A stretch of 64,000 nt of DNA. Origin: Planctomycetota bacterium. Lineage in GTDB: Bacteria; Planctomycetota; Planctomycetia; Pirellulales; Lacipirellulaceae. The stretch lies in assembly GCA_029781135.1 (NCBI GenBank), contig JAKOXH010000006.1:124001-188000 (forward strand), in the 5' to 3' direction. Shown here in pieces: positions 44,376-53,764 of the stretch. The translations under genes were made by a program, and so were the position numbers. The stretch's first letter is position 1; each line of letters opens with the position of its first letter. Below the pieces are notes generated by a model. That model saw only the letters and a program-made list of their open reading frames with translations. It searched no databases and was not told the origin of the DNA.

Positions 44376-45419
44376 GTGGACACATCCGACTCTTCATCGC
44401 CGAATCATCACGACCTTTCGTGGCCGCAGCTTTTCCATATCGCGGCAGAACAGGCAAGTCAACGACTGGATGTTTTTCTGGCGACACACTACGCGCCAAT
44501 CAGCCGGGCGAATGTGCAGCGGGCGATTAGCGCTGGGCATGTGCACGTGAACGATCTGCAGGAGAAGGCATCGTATCGATTGCAGGTTGGCGACCGGGTC
44601 GAAGTGCGGCAAATCGAAGTGCCACGAGAAGGGCCGGTGCCGCAAAACATTGCGCTCACGATTCTGCACGAGGACGAATCGATCATCGTGGTGGATAAGC
44701 CGGCGGGCATGATCGTACACCCAGCGAAGGGGCACTGGGAAGGCACGCTGGCGAGTGCGCTGGCCCATCACTTCGGGCAGTTGAGCGGTCGTGGCGGACC
44801 GACGCGGCCGGGGATCGTGCATCGGCTCGATCGCGACACGAGCGGCGTCATCGTGGTTGCCAAGAACGATGTGGTACACGATGCGTTGGCGGCGCAATTC
44901 AAATCGCGTGAAGTCCTGAAGGAGTATTTAGCCATCGTGGCTGGCGCGCCCGAGATGGATCGCGATCGCATCGACGAGCCGATTGCCGACCATCCCACGC
45001 ATCGCGAGAAGAAAGCCATTCGGCGAAATGACCCGGAAGCCAGGCCGGCGGTGACCGATTATGAAGTGATCGAGCGATTTGCCGGCTATGCATTCGTGCG
45101 GGCGCTGCCAAAAACAGGGCGAACGCATCAAATTCGGCTGCACTTGGCGCATATTCGGCACCCCATACTGTGTGACCGTTTGTATGGAGGGCGAGCCATT
45201 CTTGGTGAATTGGAGTTGATTCCGCGCGGCACAATGGGGCATGATGCGGCGGTTGCGAAGGCGGCGGAAGCGAAACCACTGCTAGAGCGGCACGCGCTGC
45301 ACGCGTACCGGTTGGCGATCACACATCCAACAAGTGGTGTGCGAATGGAGTTTGTCGCGCCGCTCGCGGCCGATATGCAGCGAACGCTCGACGCGCTGCG
45401 GCACTGGCGGGCGCGCTGA
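44376..45419 (+). CDS. rluD: RluA/RluD-family 23S rRNA pseudouridine synthase
   Basis: A 347-residue pseudouridine synthase. An N-terminal S4 RNA-binding domain (RLDVFLATHYAPISRANVQR, AISAGHVHVNDLQEKASYRL) is followed by the catalytic domain with VDKPAGMIVHPAKGHWEGTL, the active-site motif PGIVHRLDRDTSGVIVVAKN (Asp nucleophile), KTGRTHQIRLHLAHIRHPIL and a C-terminal LHAYRLAITHPTSG block. RluD modifies helix 69 of 23S rRNA; other RluA-family substrates cannot be excluded. The start is GTG at 44376. mscL follows after 41 bases. Confidence 0.9.
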   Translation: MDTSDSSSPNHHDLSWPQLFHIAAEQASQRLDVFLATHYAPISRANVQRAISAGHVHVNDLQEKASYRLQVGDRVEVRQIEVPREGPVPQNIALTILHEDESIIVVDKPAGMIVHPAKGHWEGTLASALAHHFGQLSGRGGPTRPGIVHRLDRDTSGVIVVAKNDVVHDALAAQFKSREVLKEYLAIVAGAPEMDRDRIDEPIADHPTHREKKAIRRNDPEARPAVTDYEVIERFAGYAFVRALPKTGRTHQIRLHLAHIRHPILCDRLYGGRAILGELELIPRGTMGHDAAVAKAAEAKPLLERHALHAYRLAITHPTSGVRMEFVAPLAADMQRTLDALRHWRAR

Positions 45420-45460
45420 CGCGGTAATCATTGATCACCTTTATCGGATGGAGTTGTGCT

Positions 45461-45862
45461 ATGGGAATGATTCAGGAATTCAAGAAGTTCGCACTGCGCG
45501 GCAATGTCATGGATATGGCCGTCGGCATTATCATCGGCGGGGCATTTGGGACTGTGGTAAAATCATTGGTGGATGATGTTATTATGCCGCCGATTGGCGC
45601 GCTCACTAGTGGCGTCAATTTCAAGGATAAGGTTTGGGAAATTCCCGCTATGGCCAATCTGCCGCCGGTCAAAGTGGGCTATGGGGCGTTTATCAACAAT
45701 GTGATTTCGTTCTTGATCATCGCCTTTGCCGTCTTCTTGCTCGTCAAAGCAATGAACACGGCCGAGTCAAAATTAAGCCTCGGTTTGCAACCCGATGCCC
45801 CACCGCCGACAGAGGATGTGCTGTTGTTGCGTGAGATTCGCGATGAATTGAAACGCAAATAG
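45461..45862 (+). CDS. mscL: large-conductance mechanosensitive channel MscL
   Basis: A 133-residue membrane channel that opens under osmotic downshock. The N-terminal helix and TM1 are FKKFALRGNVMDMAVGIIIG and GAFGTVVKSLVDDVIMPPIG, the pore-lining family signature. A periplasmic loop (about 45-70) and TM2 (GAFINNVISFLIIAFAVFLL) follow, then the C-terminal bundle (TEDVLLLREIRDELKRK). Length is typical. The start at 45461 (MGMIQEF) follows a GGAG. Confidence 0.96.
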   Translation: MGMIQEFKKFALRGNVMDMAVGIIIGGAFGTVVKSLVDDVIMPPIGALTSGVNFKDKVWEIPAMANLPPVKVGYGAFINNVISFLIIAFAVFLLVKAMNTAESKLSLGLQPDAPPPTEDVLLLREIRDELKRK

Positions 45863-45896
45863 GATTGAACGGGAAATCAGAAATAATAGTCACTTA

Positions 45897-45919
45897 GCCC
45901 CCGGTCAGTGACCGGGGGC
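45897..45919. terminator. GC-rich hairpin after mscL
   Basis: GCCCCCGGTCA and TGACCGGGGGC form a near-perfect stem between the convergent mscL and deacetylase genes. No T tract is visible on either side, so termination may rely on the hairpin alone. Confidence 0.5.
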
Positions 45920-45947
45920 CAAAATTGCTACTCCGGCAATATAGCGC

Positions 45948-46673
45948 TCATTCAAACAAGGACCGCATTAAGTCCTTGGTCACAATCGGCCGGGGGCTGA
46001 TGAGCATTTCGGCGGCGACGACGCCGGCGGAGCGGCCGAGGTAGCGGTCGGCGGCGTCCATGCGTTCGAAGAAATGTTCCTTCTCGGGTGGAAACTGTGT
46101 TTTGTAACACCGGATGGCCGCGAGTTTGCGGGCGATGGTACTAGTGATGTCGACGATGATCTGCCCGCCTGGGTTCGGAGCGTTCGCGAGCGGCGCGCCG
46201 AGCATGCAGTAAAGGTGCCGGCCGATGACGTGCGGCGGCAAATTCTCGAACTGCTCGTCCCACTTCGAAAGCCGCGAGTAGAACACGGCCGCGTCGGTGA
46301 TCAGCATTGCTTGCCAATGGTCGGGCGAAGCCATGGGCGTTTTGTCGCCGAGACCGATGACGAGTCGCGGACGATGTTTGCGGAACTCAATTGCCAGCTT
46401 CACACGGGCCTCGAACGAGTCGAATAGCCGGCGGTTCGGCAAGTGGAGCAGCGTGCGCAGGTGGACGCCGAGCGCCTCGCCCGCGGCTTTGGCTTCGGCC
46501 AGCCGGACATCGGGCCCGGGCGAGAGCGGCGTGGGTTCGCCGTCGGTGAGGTCGATGATGCCGACCTTATGGCCGGCATCGACTAGTGTGGCGAGCGTGC
46601 CGCCGCAGGCGATTTCCACGTCATCGGGGTGGGCGCCGACGGCGATGACGTCGAGTTGTTGGTAGGTGGACAT
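45948..46673 (-). CDS. bshB1: BshB1/LmbE-type N-deacetylase
   Basis: A 241-residue zinc-dependent deacetylase of the PIG-L/LmbE family. Zinc and catalytic residues are seen in [20 protein letters not shown] (AHPDD), a downstream Asp and [19 protein letters not shown] (His). The block [20 protein letters not shown] and the closing [20 protein letters not shown] match BshB1, which removes acetyl from GlcNAc-malate in bacillithiol synthesis. No bshA or bshC is in the window, so the substrate is inferred from family resemblance only. Confidence 0.82.
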   Translation of the reverse strand: MSTYQQLDVIAVGAHPDDVEIACGGTLATLVDAGHKVGIIDLTDGEPTPLSPGPDVRLAEAKAAGEALGVHLRTLLHLPNRRLFDSFEARVKLAIEFRKHRPRLVIGLGDKTPMASPDHWQAMLITDAAVFYSRLSKWDEQFENLPPHVIGRHLYCMLGAPLANAPNPGGQIIVDITSTIARKLAAIRCYKTQFPPEKEHFFERMDAADRYLGRSAGVVAAEMLISPRPIVTKDLMRSLFE

Positions 46674-46678
46674 GCGGA

Positions 46679-46711
46679 GGGGGCAGGGGACAGGGAACAG
46701 GGGACAGGGAA
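46679..46711. repeat. GGGGACAGGGAACAGG repeat, family D
   Basis: The run GGGGCAGGGGACAGGGAACA with following GGGGACAGGG lies upstream of the deacetylase. The same units occur at 23776 and within the GT2 gene at 25531. Confidence 0.6.
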
Positions 46712-46779
46712 TTACCGATTCAATCGTGAATGATTAGTCTGGCGTAATTAGTGGGAGTTTGCAAAGTCCTTGCATAAGT

Positions 46780-46905
46780 CGGCATGGGTGGCCGGGGGCG
46801 AGCGGAGCGAGCCCCCAGCGAACTTAGAGATGGCACACTTGCTGGGGTGTTCGCATTCAGCTCAACCCCATCCACCCCGCTCTGGACCCCAGCCACTCGA
46901 GCTGT
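46780..46905. repeat. GGGGGCGAGCGGAGCGAGCCCCC repeat, family K, copy 1
   Basis: GGCCGGGGGCGAGCGGAGCG with GAGCCCCCAGC forms a palindrome; a second half GCTGGGGTG...CACCCCGCTCTGGACCCCAGC follows. A related piece is in frame inside the gene at 58137-59006. Confidence 0.55.
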
Positions 46906-47013
46906 GAATTGCCGCCATTTCCGGCTCGTCAATGGCCCTGTCGCGGCATGGGATTGTCTCATAAAATATAGGATTCAACCGATTTGGGAACAGTTTTCCT
47001 AGGGGTTTGTTTC

Positions 47014-47406
47014 ATGCCAAGCGATGCAATGACGTGGGCCGGCGTTGGCTCGCCGTGCGAGCGTATCGAATGGGGAATTGGGAGTTGCGAAGGTGGAATG
47101 GGGAATGGGGAATGGGGAATTTCGGAAATATTCCCTGCAGGTGATAATCCGCAATCCGCAATCCGAAATCCGCAATCAGACGACTTCTTGGGCGACGAAA
47201 TCGCTGACGACCTAACCTGCTCGGGCGATCCGTTCGAGGATTTCGATGATGATGACTTCGACGATGACTTCGACGACGACTTCGAGGAAGAGTGGGACGA
47301 AGAGCTTCCCGGCGATGCGGACCAGTTCGAGCCGGACGAAGAAGAACTCGAAGAAGGCGACGACGGCATCGAGCCGGCCGAGCCTGATTTTGAGGATGAG
47401 GAATAG
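47014..47406 (+). CDS. short strongly acidic protein containing repeat-derived sequence
   Basis: A 130-residue open frame with AGGGG before the ATG at 47014. Its C-terminal half is extremely acidic (DDDDFDDDFDDDFEEEWDEE, ending PAEPDFEDEE), like small acidic proteins seen in planctomycetes that may act as nucleic acid mimics or metal binders. The middle (GMGNGEWGISEIF, NPQSAIRNPQSD) is encoded by family E and F repeats (47069-47130, 47147-47179), so only the two ends are likely to be ancestral. Function unknown. Confidence 0.5.
   Translation: MPSDAMTWAGVGSPCERIEWGIGSCEGGMGNGEWGISEIFPAGDNPQSAIRNPQSDDFLGDEIADDLTCSGDPFEDFDDDDFDDDFDDDFEEEWDEELPGDADQFEPDEEELEEGDDGIEPAEPDFEDEE
47069..47179. repeat. 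families E and F repeats in tandem
   Basis: GAATGGGGAATGGGGAATGG-type units (47069-47130) are followed by AATCCGCAATCCGCAATCCG-type units (47147-47179). Both are read in frame by the acidic protein gene. Relatives: 17047-17146 and 54071-54094 (E), 58526-58566 (F). Confidence 0.7.
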
Positions 47407-47594
47407 CGAGCGGTAACAGTCGAGTTTTGTTTTTTGTCCGCAGATGGCGCAGATGTGCGCGGATACTTTTGTTTACCGTCAGTCCACGAAAACGGAATTT
47501 TACGGACCGAACTTTCTTCGTTGACTCGCCATTTTCAATATATCGGCGCTGATCTGCGACATCTGCGGACTGTAAAGACCACCACGGCACGAGC

Positions 47595-50500
47595 ATGTTC
47601 AATCCCATCGAAGGCAGTGTGAACTTTCCGCAGCAAGAGTTGGCGGTGAGCCAGTTCTGGAAAGAGCACCACATTTACGAGACGTCGCTCGAGCAGCGGA
47701 AGGGCGCGCCGTCGTTTGTGTTTTACGAAGGTCCGCCGACGGCCAACGGGATGCCGCACCCGGGGCACTGCCTCACGCGGGCGATCAAGGATTTGTTCCC
47801 GCGCTACCGCACGATGCGCGGCTACCGCTGCGAACGCAAAGCCGGCTGGGACACGCACGGTCTGCCCGTCGAAGTCGAGGTGTGCAAGGAACTCGGCATC
47901 CACTCGAAGGAAGAGATCGAAGCCCACGGCATCGAGGACTTCATTCAGAAGTGCCAGCAAAGCGTGTGGCGCTACATGCGTGAATGGGAACGGCTCACCG
48001 AGCGGATTGGCTTCTGGGTCGATCTCAAGAACGCGTATGCCACGTATCACCGCAGCTTCGTGGAGAGCGTGTGGTGGAGCCTCAAGAACCTCTTTGACCG
48101 CGGGCTGTTGTACCAAGGCCACAAGATCGTGTGGTGGTGGGCACAAGGCGGCACGGCGCTGTCGTCCGGCGAAGTCGGCCTCGGCTATCGGGAGGTGGCG
48201 GACCCGAGCGTGTATGTGAAGTTTCCGTTGTTGGATGATGCGGGGAACGTCACCGATACATCACTGCTAGTGTGGACGACGACGCCGTGGACGTTGCCGA
48301 GTAATCAGTTCGCGGCAGTGCGTCCTGATTTGGAGTACTCGGTACTAAGTACTGAGCATGAGGGAAAGTCCGAAAAACTCATTGTTGCCACTGCCCTTGT
48401 CGATACCATTGCCGCAAAGACCAAGCGAGCTTTTGTTGTCGAAAGTACGTTACATGGTCGAGATTTGTGGGGCCGACGCTATATTCCTCCATTCCACTGT
48501 TACTATAAATTGTTTGGATCGAAGACTGGCAAGATTTCAGATGGGCGAGATGTAAGCACTGCATGGCGCGTACTGATAACTGGTTTTGTTACCTTTGATA
48601 CGGGCACCGGCATCGTGCATATTGCGCCTGCCTATGGCGAAGACGATTACGCAGAATTACTCGATCAGCAAAGAGTATTTGAATCCGGAGAAATCCCAAG
48701 ATTACTTAACCCTGTCGCGCCCAACGGCAAATTCACCGACGAAGGCCCCGAGTATTGTCGTGGCCGGTGGGTGAAGGATTGCGATCGGGACATCATTCGC
48801 GATTTGAAGCAGCGCGGGCTGTTGTTTCATCAAGAGCAGTACGTACACGAGTATCCGTTCTGCTGGCGGGCTGAGCAGGATCCTCTCATCCAGTATCCGC
48901 GGCGGAGTTGGTTCATCCGCACGAGCCAGTTCAAGGATGAAATGCTCGCGAACAACGCGCAGATCAACTGGCTGCCGGAACACGTCAAGACCGGGCGCTT
49001 CGGCAAGTTCTTGGAGACGAACGTCGATTGGGCACTGTCACGCGAGCGGTATTGGGGCACGCCGCTGCCGATCTGGAAGTGCGAAGAGACTGGGAAGATG
49101 GAAGCCATCGCTAGTTACGACGAGTTGATGGCGAAGCCGGGCGTCGCTGGCGGCGAGGTTTGGGAGGCTGCTAAAAAGAAGAATCCGGAGTTGCCGGACG
49201 ACTTGCAGGTGCACAAACCGTATATCGACGCGGTGACGTATGACTCACCGTATGCTAAGGGTGCCCGCATGCGGCGTGTGCCGGAAGTGATCGATTGCTG
49301 GTACGACTCGGGCGCGATGCCGTTCGCGCAGTGGGGATACCGTGGCGAGCCGGAAGCGTCAGCGCCCGGAGCTCTCGGGAAGTCACCCCTCCCTAACCCT
49401 CCCCATCAAGGGGAGGGAATCGGATCAACTGCGGCACAGAATTTTCACGCGCAGTTTCCGGCCGACTTCATCAGCGAGGCGATCGATCAAACGCGGGGCT
49501 GGTTTTATAGCCAGTTGGCGATTAGCACGCTGTTGTTTGGCAAGGAGCAGGGAGCACGGAGCACGGAGAAAGACAGCTCCGAACTCCACGCTCCAAGCTC
49601 CACGCTCCATGCTCCTTTTCCCCACCCGTTTCGCAATTGCATCGTCCTCGGCCACATGCTGGGCGAAGACGGGCAGAAGATGAGCAAGAGCAAGCGGAAT
49701 TACCGCGAGCCGACGGAGATCTTCGACCGCTACGGGGCCGATGCGTTGCGGTGGTACTTCTTTGCCAATCAGCCGCCGTGGACGAGCATCCGCTACAACG
49801 AGCAGGCGATCAAGGACAGCGTTCCCGAGTTCCTGCTGCGGCTGTGGAATGTTTATAGCTTCTTCGTGATCTATGCGAATATTGATGGGTTTGATCCGAG
49901 CAAAGGGGTCAGGGGTCAGGGGTCAGGGGTCAGGGACTTGAGTTCGTCGTTCCTGGCGACGGCAAAATCCTATCGGCCGGTTGGTGAGCGGAGTGAGCTG
50001 GATCGGTGGATTCTGAGTGAGCTTAATCGCACGTGTGCGGCAGTGGTCGAGCGGATGGATGCGTACGACAACTTCGGGGCGTGCCAGCGGATTTCCGAGT
50101 TCGTCGATGCGCTTTCGAATTGGTATGTGCGGCGGAGTCGTGATCGGTTTTGGGCGGCCGATAAGCGGGCCGTCGAAAAGCTCGATGCCTACTGGACGCT
50201 CTACGAAGCACTAGTGACGACGGCGAAACTGGTCGCGCCGTTCGTGCCGTTCGTGGCAGAAACGATGTGGCAGAATTTGGCGTGCGCGGGGCTGGGGGCT
50301 GGGGGCTGGAGGCTGAGTGTGAACGCCGCTTCGAGCCCCCAGGCCCCATTCCCTAGCCCCCAAGAAAGCGTGCACTTGTGCGACTACCCCACCGGCGATT
50401 CAACGGTTGTTGACCAGGCGCTTTCCGAGCGTATGAACTTGGTGCGGATCATTGCTTCGTTGGGGCGTAATGCTCGGAATGCGGCAACGTTGAAGGTGCG

Positions 50501-51170
50501 CCAACCGCTGGCGAAGGTGGAAGTCATTCTGGCCGATACGAAGCATCAAGGTTGGCTCGAACAGCACGCCGATGTCATCAAGGAAGAACTCAATGTGAAG
50601 GCACTCGACTTCTGCGATGATCCATCGCTGTATGTTGAGCACGAGGTCGTGCCGAATTTCAAGTTGCTGGGCCCGAAGCTGGGCAAATTGCTGCCAAAGG
50701 TGAAGCAGTGGTTGGGGCAGCAGACGGGCGCCGAGCTGCTGGCGAATATCCGCGACAATGGCCAGATTGATGTCACGCTCGATGGTCAGACGCTTGGTCT
50801 CACGCATGATGAAGTCGAGGTTCGCATTAAGCCCAAGCCAGGCTGGACGTCGGCGAACGATCAGGGCGTCGTGGTGGTGCTCTCGACGGCGTTGACGCCG
50901 GAGCTGGTTGCGGAAGGCCTCGCGCGGGATGTCGTGCGGCTAATCCAAGATCTGCGGAAAGATACGGGCTGCGACTATACCGACCGGATCGAAGTAGGAC
51001 TCGTCACCGATGCGGTGGATTTGGCGGCGGCCATTACACAGAATCGCGACTATATTGCGGGCGAAACGTTGGCGAGCAGCGTCGTCGATAAGCCAATCGC
51101 GGGCGTTGAGCCGGTGCAAGCGAAATTGATGAACCACGACTTGGCCATCTACGTGCGGGTGGTGAAATGA
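47595..51170 (+). CDS. ileS: isoleucyl-tRNA synthetase with four repeat insertions
   Basis: An 1191-residue class I synthetase of the longer, eukaryote-like type. HIGH region [33 protein letters not shown], editing-domain motifs [15 protein letters not shown] and [38 protein letters not shown] and KMSKS in [14 protein letters not shown] are all present. The anticodon-binding part ([15 protein letters not shown]-like, [12 protein letters not shown]) is intact. Four segments read as translated repeats: about residues 594-612 ([12 protein letters not shown]), 652-677, 770-784 ([11 protein letters not shown]) and 897-923. They sit in loops that are short in relatives. Codon use in the editing domain differs from the flanks (see findings). 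The stop overlaps purN (ATGA). Confidence 0.96.
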   Translation: MFNPIEGSVNFPQQELAVSQFWKEHHIYETSLEQRKGAPSFVFYEGPPTANGMPHPGHCLTRAIKDLFPRYRTMRGYRCERKAGWDTHGLPVEVEVCKELGIHSKEEIEAHGIEDFIQKCQQSVWRYMREWERLTERIGFWVDLKNAYATYHRSFVESVWWSLKNLFDRGLLYQGHKIVWWWAQGGTALSSGEVGLGYREVADPSVYVKFPLLDDAGNVTDTSLLVWTTTPWTLPSNQFAAVRPDLEYSVLSTEHEGKSEKLIVATALVDTIAAKTKRAFVVESTLHGRDLWGRRYIPPFHCYYKLFGSKTGKISDGRDVSTAWRVLITGFVTFDTGTGIVHIAPAYGEDDYAELLDQQRVFESGEIPRLLNPVAPNGKFTDEGPEYCRGRWVKDCDRDIIRDLKQRGLLFHQEQYVHEYPFCWRAEQDPLIQYPRRSWFIRTSQFKDEMLANNAQINWLPEHVKTGRFGKFLETNVDWALSRERYWGTPLPIWKCEETGKMEAIASYDELMAKPGVAGGEVWEAAKKKNPELPDDLQVHKPYIDAVTYDSPYAKGARMRRVPEVIDCWYDSGAMPFAQWGYRGEPEASAPGALGKSPLPNPPHQGEGIGSTAAQNFHAQFPADFISEAIDQTRGWFYSQLAISTLLFGKEQGARSTEKDSSELHAPSSTLHAPFPHPFRNCIVLGHMLGEDGQKMSKSKRNYREPTEIFDRYGADALRWYFFANQPPWTSIRYNEQAIKDSVPEFLLRLWNVYSFFVIYANIDGFDPSKGVRGQGSGVRDLSSSFLATAKSYRPVGERSELDRWILSELNRTCAAVVERMDAYDNFGACQRISEFVDALSNWYVRRSRDRFWAADKRAVEKLDAYWTLYEALVTTAKLVAPFVPFVAETMWQNLACAGLGAGGWRLSVNAASSPQAPFPSPQESVHLCDYPTGDSTVVDQALSERMNLVRIIASLGRNARNAATLKVRQPLAKVEVILADTKHQGWLEQHADVIKEELNVKALDFCDDPSLYVEHEVVPNFKLLGPKLGKLLPKVKQWLGQQTGAELLANIRDNGQIDVTLDGQTLGLTHDEVEVRIKPKPGWTSANDQGVVVVLSTALTPELVAEGLARDVVRLIQDLRKDTGCDYTDRIEVGLVTDAVDLAAAITQNRDYIAGETLASSVVDKPIAGVEPVQAKLMNHDLAIYVRVVK
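49376..49424. repeat. in-frame insertion 1 in ileS (CCCTCC/GGGAGG hairpin)
   Basis: CCCTCCCTAACCCTCCCC followed by ATCAAGGGGAGGG forms a hairpin and encodes [12 protein letters not shown] between the WYDSG block and [12 protein letters not shown]. The base pattern is related to the CCCTCACCC/GAGAGGG repeats. Confidence 0.75.
49551..49622. repeat. in-frame insertion 2 in ileS (GGAGCACGGAGC hairpin)
   Basis: AGCAGGGAGCACGGAGCACG is mirrored by CCACGCTCCAAGCTCCACGC and CATGCTCC. It encodes [20 protein letters not shown] before [13 protein letters not shown]. Confidence 0.75.
49904..49942. repeat. in-frame insertion 3 in ileS (GGGGTCA tandem)
   Basis: Four copies of GGGGTCA in tandem encode [11 protein letters not shown] between GFDPSK and the [13 protein letters not shown] block. 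Confidence 0.75.
50285..50365. repeat. in-frame insertion 4 in ileS (GGGGCTGGGGGCT hairpin)
   Basis: GGGGCTGGGGGCTGGGGGCT is mirrored by AGCCCCCAGGCCCC and CTAGCCCCC and encodes GLGAGGWRL...[11 protein letters not shown] between MWQNLA and ESVHLCDYP. It is akin to family K. Confidence 0.75.
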
Positions 51171-51865
51171 GCGCCGCCCCCATATCATCGAAACTGTTGA
51201 AAATAGCCGTGCTGATTTCTGGCAGTGGCCGGACGCTCAAGAACTTCATTGACCTGGCGGCCGAGGGGAAATTGCCGGTCGATATTCGAGTGGTGATTTC
51301 TAGTTCAGCTAAAGCGGGCGGGCTGGAGTTTGCGAGTGAGGCGGGAATTCCCACGAAGGTAGTGCGCCGGCAGGACTTCGCAGCTGGGGCGGCGGGCGAT
51401 GCAGCATTCGGCGAGGCGGTGTTCGGGCCGTGTCGTGAGGCGGGCGTCGACTACGTGGTGATGGCGGGCTTCCTGAAGCTCGCGCCGGTGCCGGTCGATT
51501 TTGCCGGCCGTGTCATTAACATTCATCCGGCGCTCATCCCCGCCTTCTGTGGTGCCGGCATGTATGGCGACCGCGTGCATCAAGCGGTCATCGATGCCGG
51601 CGTGCGCGTGACGGGGTGTACCGTGCACTTTGTGGATAATGTTTACGATCATGGCCCGATCATTTGGCAGCAGCCGGTGCCCGTGTTTGATGACGACACG
51701 GCCGACACGCTGGCGAAACGCGTGTTCGAGTGCGAGAAGGAAGCGTACCCGCATGTGCTGCGGCAACTCGCAGCGGGGAAGATTCAGCTCGAAGGTGGCA
51801 GGGTGAAGTTCTTGAAGGGTCAGCGCGGTGAAGGATCGCGGGCGGGCGCGTATCCAATCGAGTAG
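51167..51865 (+). CDS. purN: phosphoribosylglycinamide formyltransferase
   Basis: A 232-residue enzyme of purine synthesis that transfers formyl from 10-formyl-THF to GAR. Family blocks are [48 protein letters not shown], the catalytic [19 protein letters not shown] (Asn and His), and [19 protein letters not shown] (Asp). The C-terminal end is slightly longer than usual. It is coupled to ileS through an ATGA overlap. Confidence 0.93.
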   Translation: MSAAPISSKLLKIAVLISGSGRTLKNFIDLAAEGKLPVDIRVVISSSAKAGGLEFASEAGIPTKVVRRQDFAAGAAGDAAFGEAVFGPCREAGVDYVVMAGFLKLAPVPVDFAGRVINIHPALIPAFCGAGMYGDRVHQAVIDAGVRVTGCTVHFVDNVYDHGPIIWQQPVPVFDDDTADTLAKRVFECEKEAYPHVLRQLAAGKIQLEGGRVKFLKGQRGEGSRAGAYPIE

Positions 51866-51885
51866 CGGAATTCGTGAGAATTCCG

Positions 51886-52404
51886 CTACGAGCATGGCGC
51901 GTACCCGATGGATTGATAGAATGCGACGGCCGCCGACCAACCGGCATGCGTTTCGAGTTGGACCTCGCGGTGGCCGGCATCCCATGCGATCTGTTCCAAA
52001 TGGCTCATCAGCAAGCGGGCAATACCGCGGCGTCGCCAAGTTGGGTCGACAATCAACCAGTGAACGACGAGCGTGCTATTATGTATTCTCACCCGTTCGG
52101 CGAGCGTCGCGGAACCGATCATCGTTGGTGCCGTGTGAGGTGAGTCGGAAGCTTCGGCGATCCAGCAGCGATCGGCCCGCCACCAAGGCTTGTCGAGCAT
52201 TTCCGCTAGAAAATCGGCGGTCGTCCAAGATCGCGGCAGGGGCGTGAGGCCGGCGATTGCGCGGTCGCGGAGCTGTAGCCACGCCGCCACATCATCTGGC
52301 ACTTCGATCGTCCGAATCGAGACATTCGGCGCCCTTTTCGCGACTGGCGGAGCGCTCAGTTCTTTGCGAAAATGAAGAATTGGAGACGTTTGGCGGCGTA
52401 TCAT
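51886..52404 (-). CDS. GNAT-family N-acetyltransferase
   Basis: A 172-residue acetyl-CoA-dependent transferase. The N-terminal part has substrate-side helices (VPDDVAAWLQLRDRAIAGLT), then the GNAT core: VVHWLIVDPTWRRRGIARLL (motif A with RRxGIA), MSHLEQIAWDAGHREVQLET and WSAAVAFYQSIGY (motif B). The substrate is unknown. The ATG at 52404 (MIRRQTSP) was preferred, since the upstream extension overlaps a palindromic repeat. Confidence 0.87.
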   Translation of the reverse strand: MIRRQTSPILHFRKELSAPPVAKRAPNVSIRTIEVPDDVAAWLQLRDRAIAGLTPLPRSWTTADFLAEMLDKPWWRADRCWIAEASDSPHTAPTMIGSATLAERVRIHNSTLVVHWLIVDPTWRRRGIARLLMSHLEQIAWDAGHREVQLETHAGWSAAVAFYQSIGYAPCS

Positions 52405-52411
52405 CTTGTTT

Positions 52412-52513
52412 TTCACCATGAAGGACACAAAGGTCACGAAGGCTTGTTATTGAGTCGGGCCATAGATTCTAGAATATTTTACTTCGTGTTCTTCGTGCCC
52501 TTTGTGGTTCACT
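52412..52513. repeat. CACCATGAAGGACACAAAGG inverted repeat, family G
   Basis: TTCACCATGAAGGACACAAA and GGTCACGAAGG are mirrored at a distance of some 45 bases by ACTTCGTGTTCTTCGTGCCC and TTTGTGGTTCAC. It occupies the gap between the divergent GNAT and aldolase genes. Confidence 0.75.
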
Positions 52514-52531
52514 TCGAACGATTGGCTAGTA

Positions 52532-53290
52532 ATGAACGACGTTAAGAAACTGAAGAAGGCGATCTGTGAGGTTGGCGATCGGATCTATAAGCGGGGCTTC
52601 GCGGCGGCGAATGATGGGAACATCAGCGTGCGGCTCAACGAGAATGAGGTGTTGTGCACGCCCACCTTACATTGTAAGGGGTTCCTAAAACCGAAGGATA
52701 TCTGCCTCGTCGATATGGACGGGAATCAAATCGCCGGCAAGAAGAAGCGGTCGAGCGAAGTGCTGCTGCACTTGGAGATCATGAAGGCCCGGGCCGATGT
52801 GCAGAGCATCGTGCATTGCCATCCGCCGCATGCGACGGCGTTCGGCGTGGCCCGCGAGCCGATTCCGCAGGCTGTGCTGCCGGAAGTGGAAGTATTCTTG
52901 GGCGAAGTGCCGATCGCGCCGTATGAAACACCCGGCGGCAAGAAATTTGCCGAGACGATTTTGCCGTTCGTCCAGCAGTCGAATGTGATCATTCTCGCGA
53001 ACCACGGCACGGTGAGTTACGGGGAATCGGTCGAGCGAGCGTACTGGTGGACCGAAGTGCTAGATGCCTATTGCCGGATTCTCATTCTGGCCCGGCAGTT
53101 GGGGCCGATTCGCTACCTTTCGGCCGAGAAGACGCGGGAGCTGATCGACCTCAAGGCCAAGTGGGGCTTCACCGATCCGCGGCTGGCGGCCGACTTCCAG
53201 GGCGACATCCGCAACAACGCCACGTTCCGGCATACGTGGAAAGATAGCGGCGTCGAGGCGCGGGCGTTTGATCCGCCCGGCGATGCGTAG
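52532..53290 (+). CDS. class II aldolase/adducin-family protein
   Basis: A 252-residue zinc-dependent aldolase-type enzyme. Signatures: FAAANDGNISVRLNENEVLC (phosphate-binding GNISxR), LKPKDICLVDMDGNQIAG, SSEVLLHLEIMKARADVQSI (catalytic Glu region), the zinc motif VHCHPPHATAFGV and a third zinc His in ILANHGTVSYGESVERAYWW. Closest types are L-fuculose- and L-ribulose-phosphate aldolases/epimerases. The specific sugar cannot be read. Start at 52532 (MNDVKKLKKA); no clear Shine-Dalgarno. Confidence 0.88.
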   Translation: MNDVKKLKKAICEVGDRIYKRGFAAANDGNISVRLNENEVLCTPTLHCKGFLKPKDICLVDMDGNQIAGKKKRSSEVLLHLEIMKARADVQSIVHCHPPHATAFGVAREPIPQAVLPEVEVFLGEVPIAPYETPGGKKFAETILPFVQQSNVIILANHGTVSYGESVERAYWWTEVLDAYCRILILARQLGPIRYLSAEKTRELIDLKAKWGFTDPRLAADFQGDIRNNATFRHTWKDSGVEARAFDPPGDA

Positions 53291-53298
53291 CATCGCGG

Positions 53299-53598
53299 CT
53301 ATTGTGCGGTGAGTTGTGACAACAGCTCTTGCAGAGCTTGTGTGGTGATGCCTGACACAAGAAATCGTTTTTGCGGCGATGTTTCGCCGGCAATGAGTTC
53401 GATTGACGATTTGGCGACGCCCAGTGATTTGCTGAGCAGGTCGATCATCGCGCGGTTCGCTTTGCCTTTCTCTGGAACAGCCGTCACAGCGACGCGCAGA
53501 GCGCCCTCGCGTTCACCCAAAATCGCGTTGCGGCGGGCACCGGCGTGGGCACGTACTGGCAGTACCACGCCGCGGGGATGAGGTTCGAGGTTGATCAT
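53299..53598 (-). CDS. DUF167/YggU family protein
   Basis: A 99-residue protein of the UPF0235 family. Typical blocks are GVVLPVRAHAGARRNAILGE, LRVAVTAVPEKGKANRAMID, LLSKSLGVAKSSIELIAGET and SPQKRFLVSGI. Function is unknown. It converges with the aldolase gene with eight bases between stops. Confidence 0.9.
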   Translation of the reverse strand: MINLEPHPRGVVLPVRAHAGARRNAILGEREGALRVAVTAVPEKGKANRAMIDLLSKSLGVAKSSIELIAGETSPQKRFLVSGITTQALQELLSQLTAQ

Positions 53599-53720
53599 CT
53601 TGAGCGAATCAACATGAAAACCGCTGATAGTTACATTGCACGGTCGTTTAGCCGCGACCGGGCACCACGCAGTGGTCGGCGGAGCGCGGGCCGCTGGTTC
53701 ATTGTCACTGCAGCTCTCAA

Positions 53721-53764
53721 TAAGGCACCCTCACCCCGACCCTCTTCCGGAAGGAGAGGAAATT
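53721..53764. repeat. AAGGCACCCTCACCC...GAGAGG repeat, family I
   Basis: AAGGCACCCTCACCCCGACC with CTCTTCC/GGAAGGAGAGG hairpin. Copies are also at 55594-55635 and 59959-60022. It ends at the CPBP gene stop. Confidence 0.7.
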
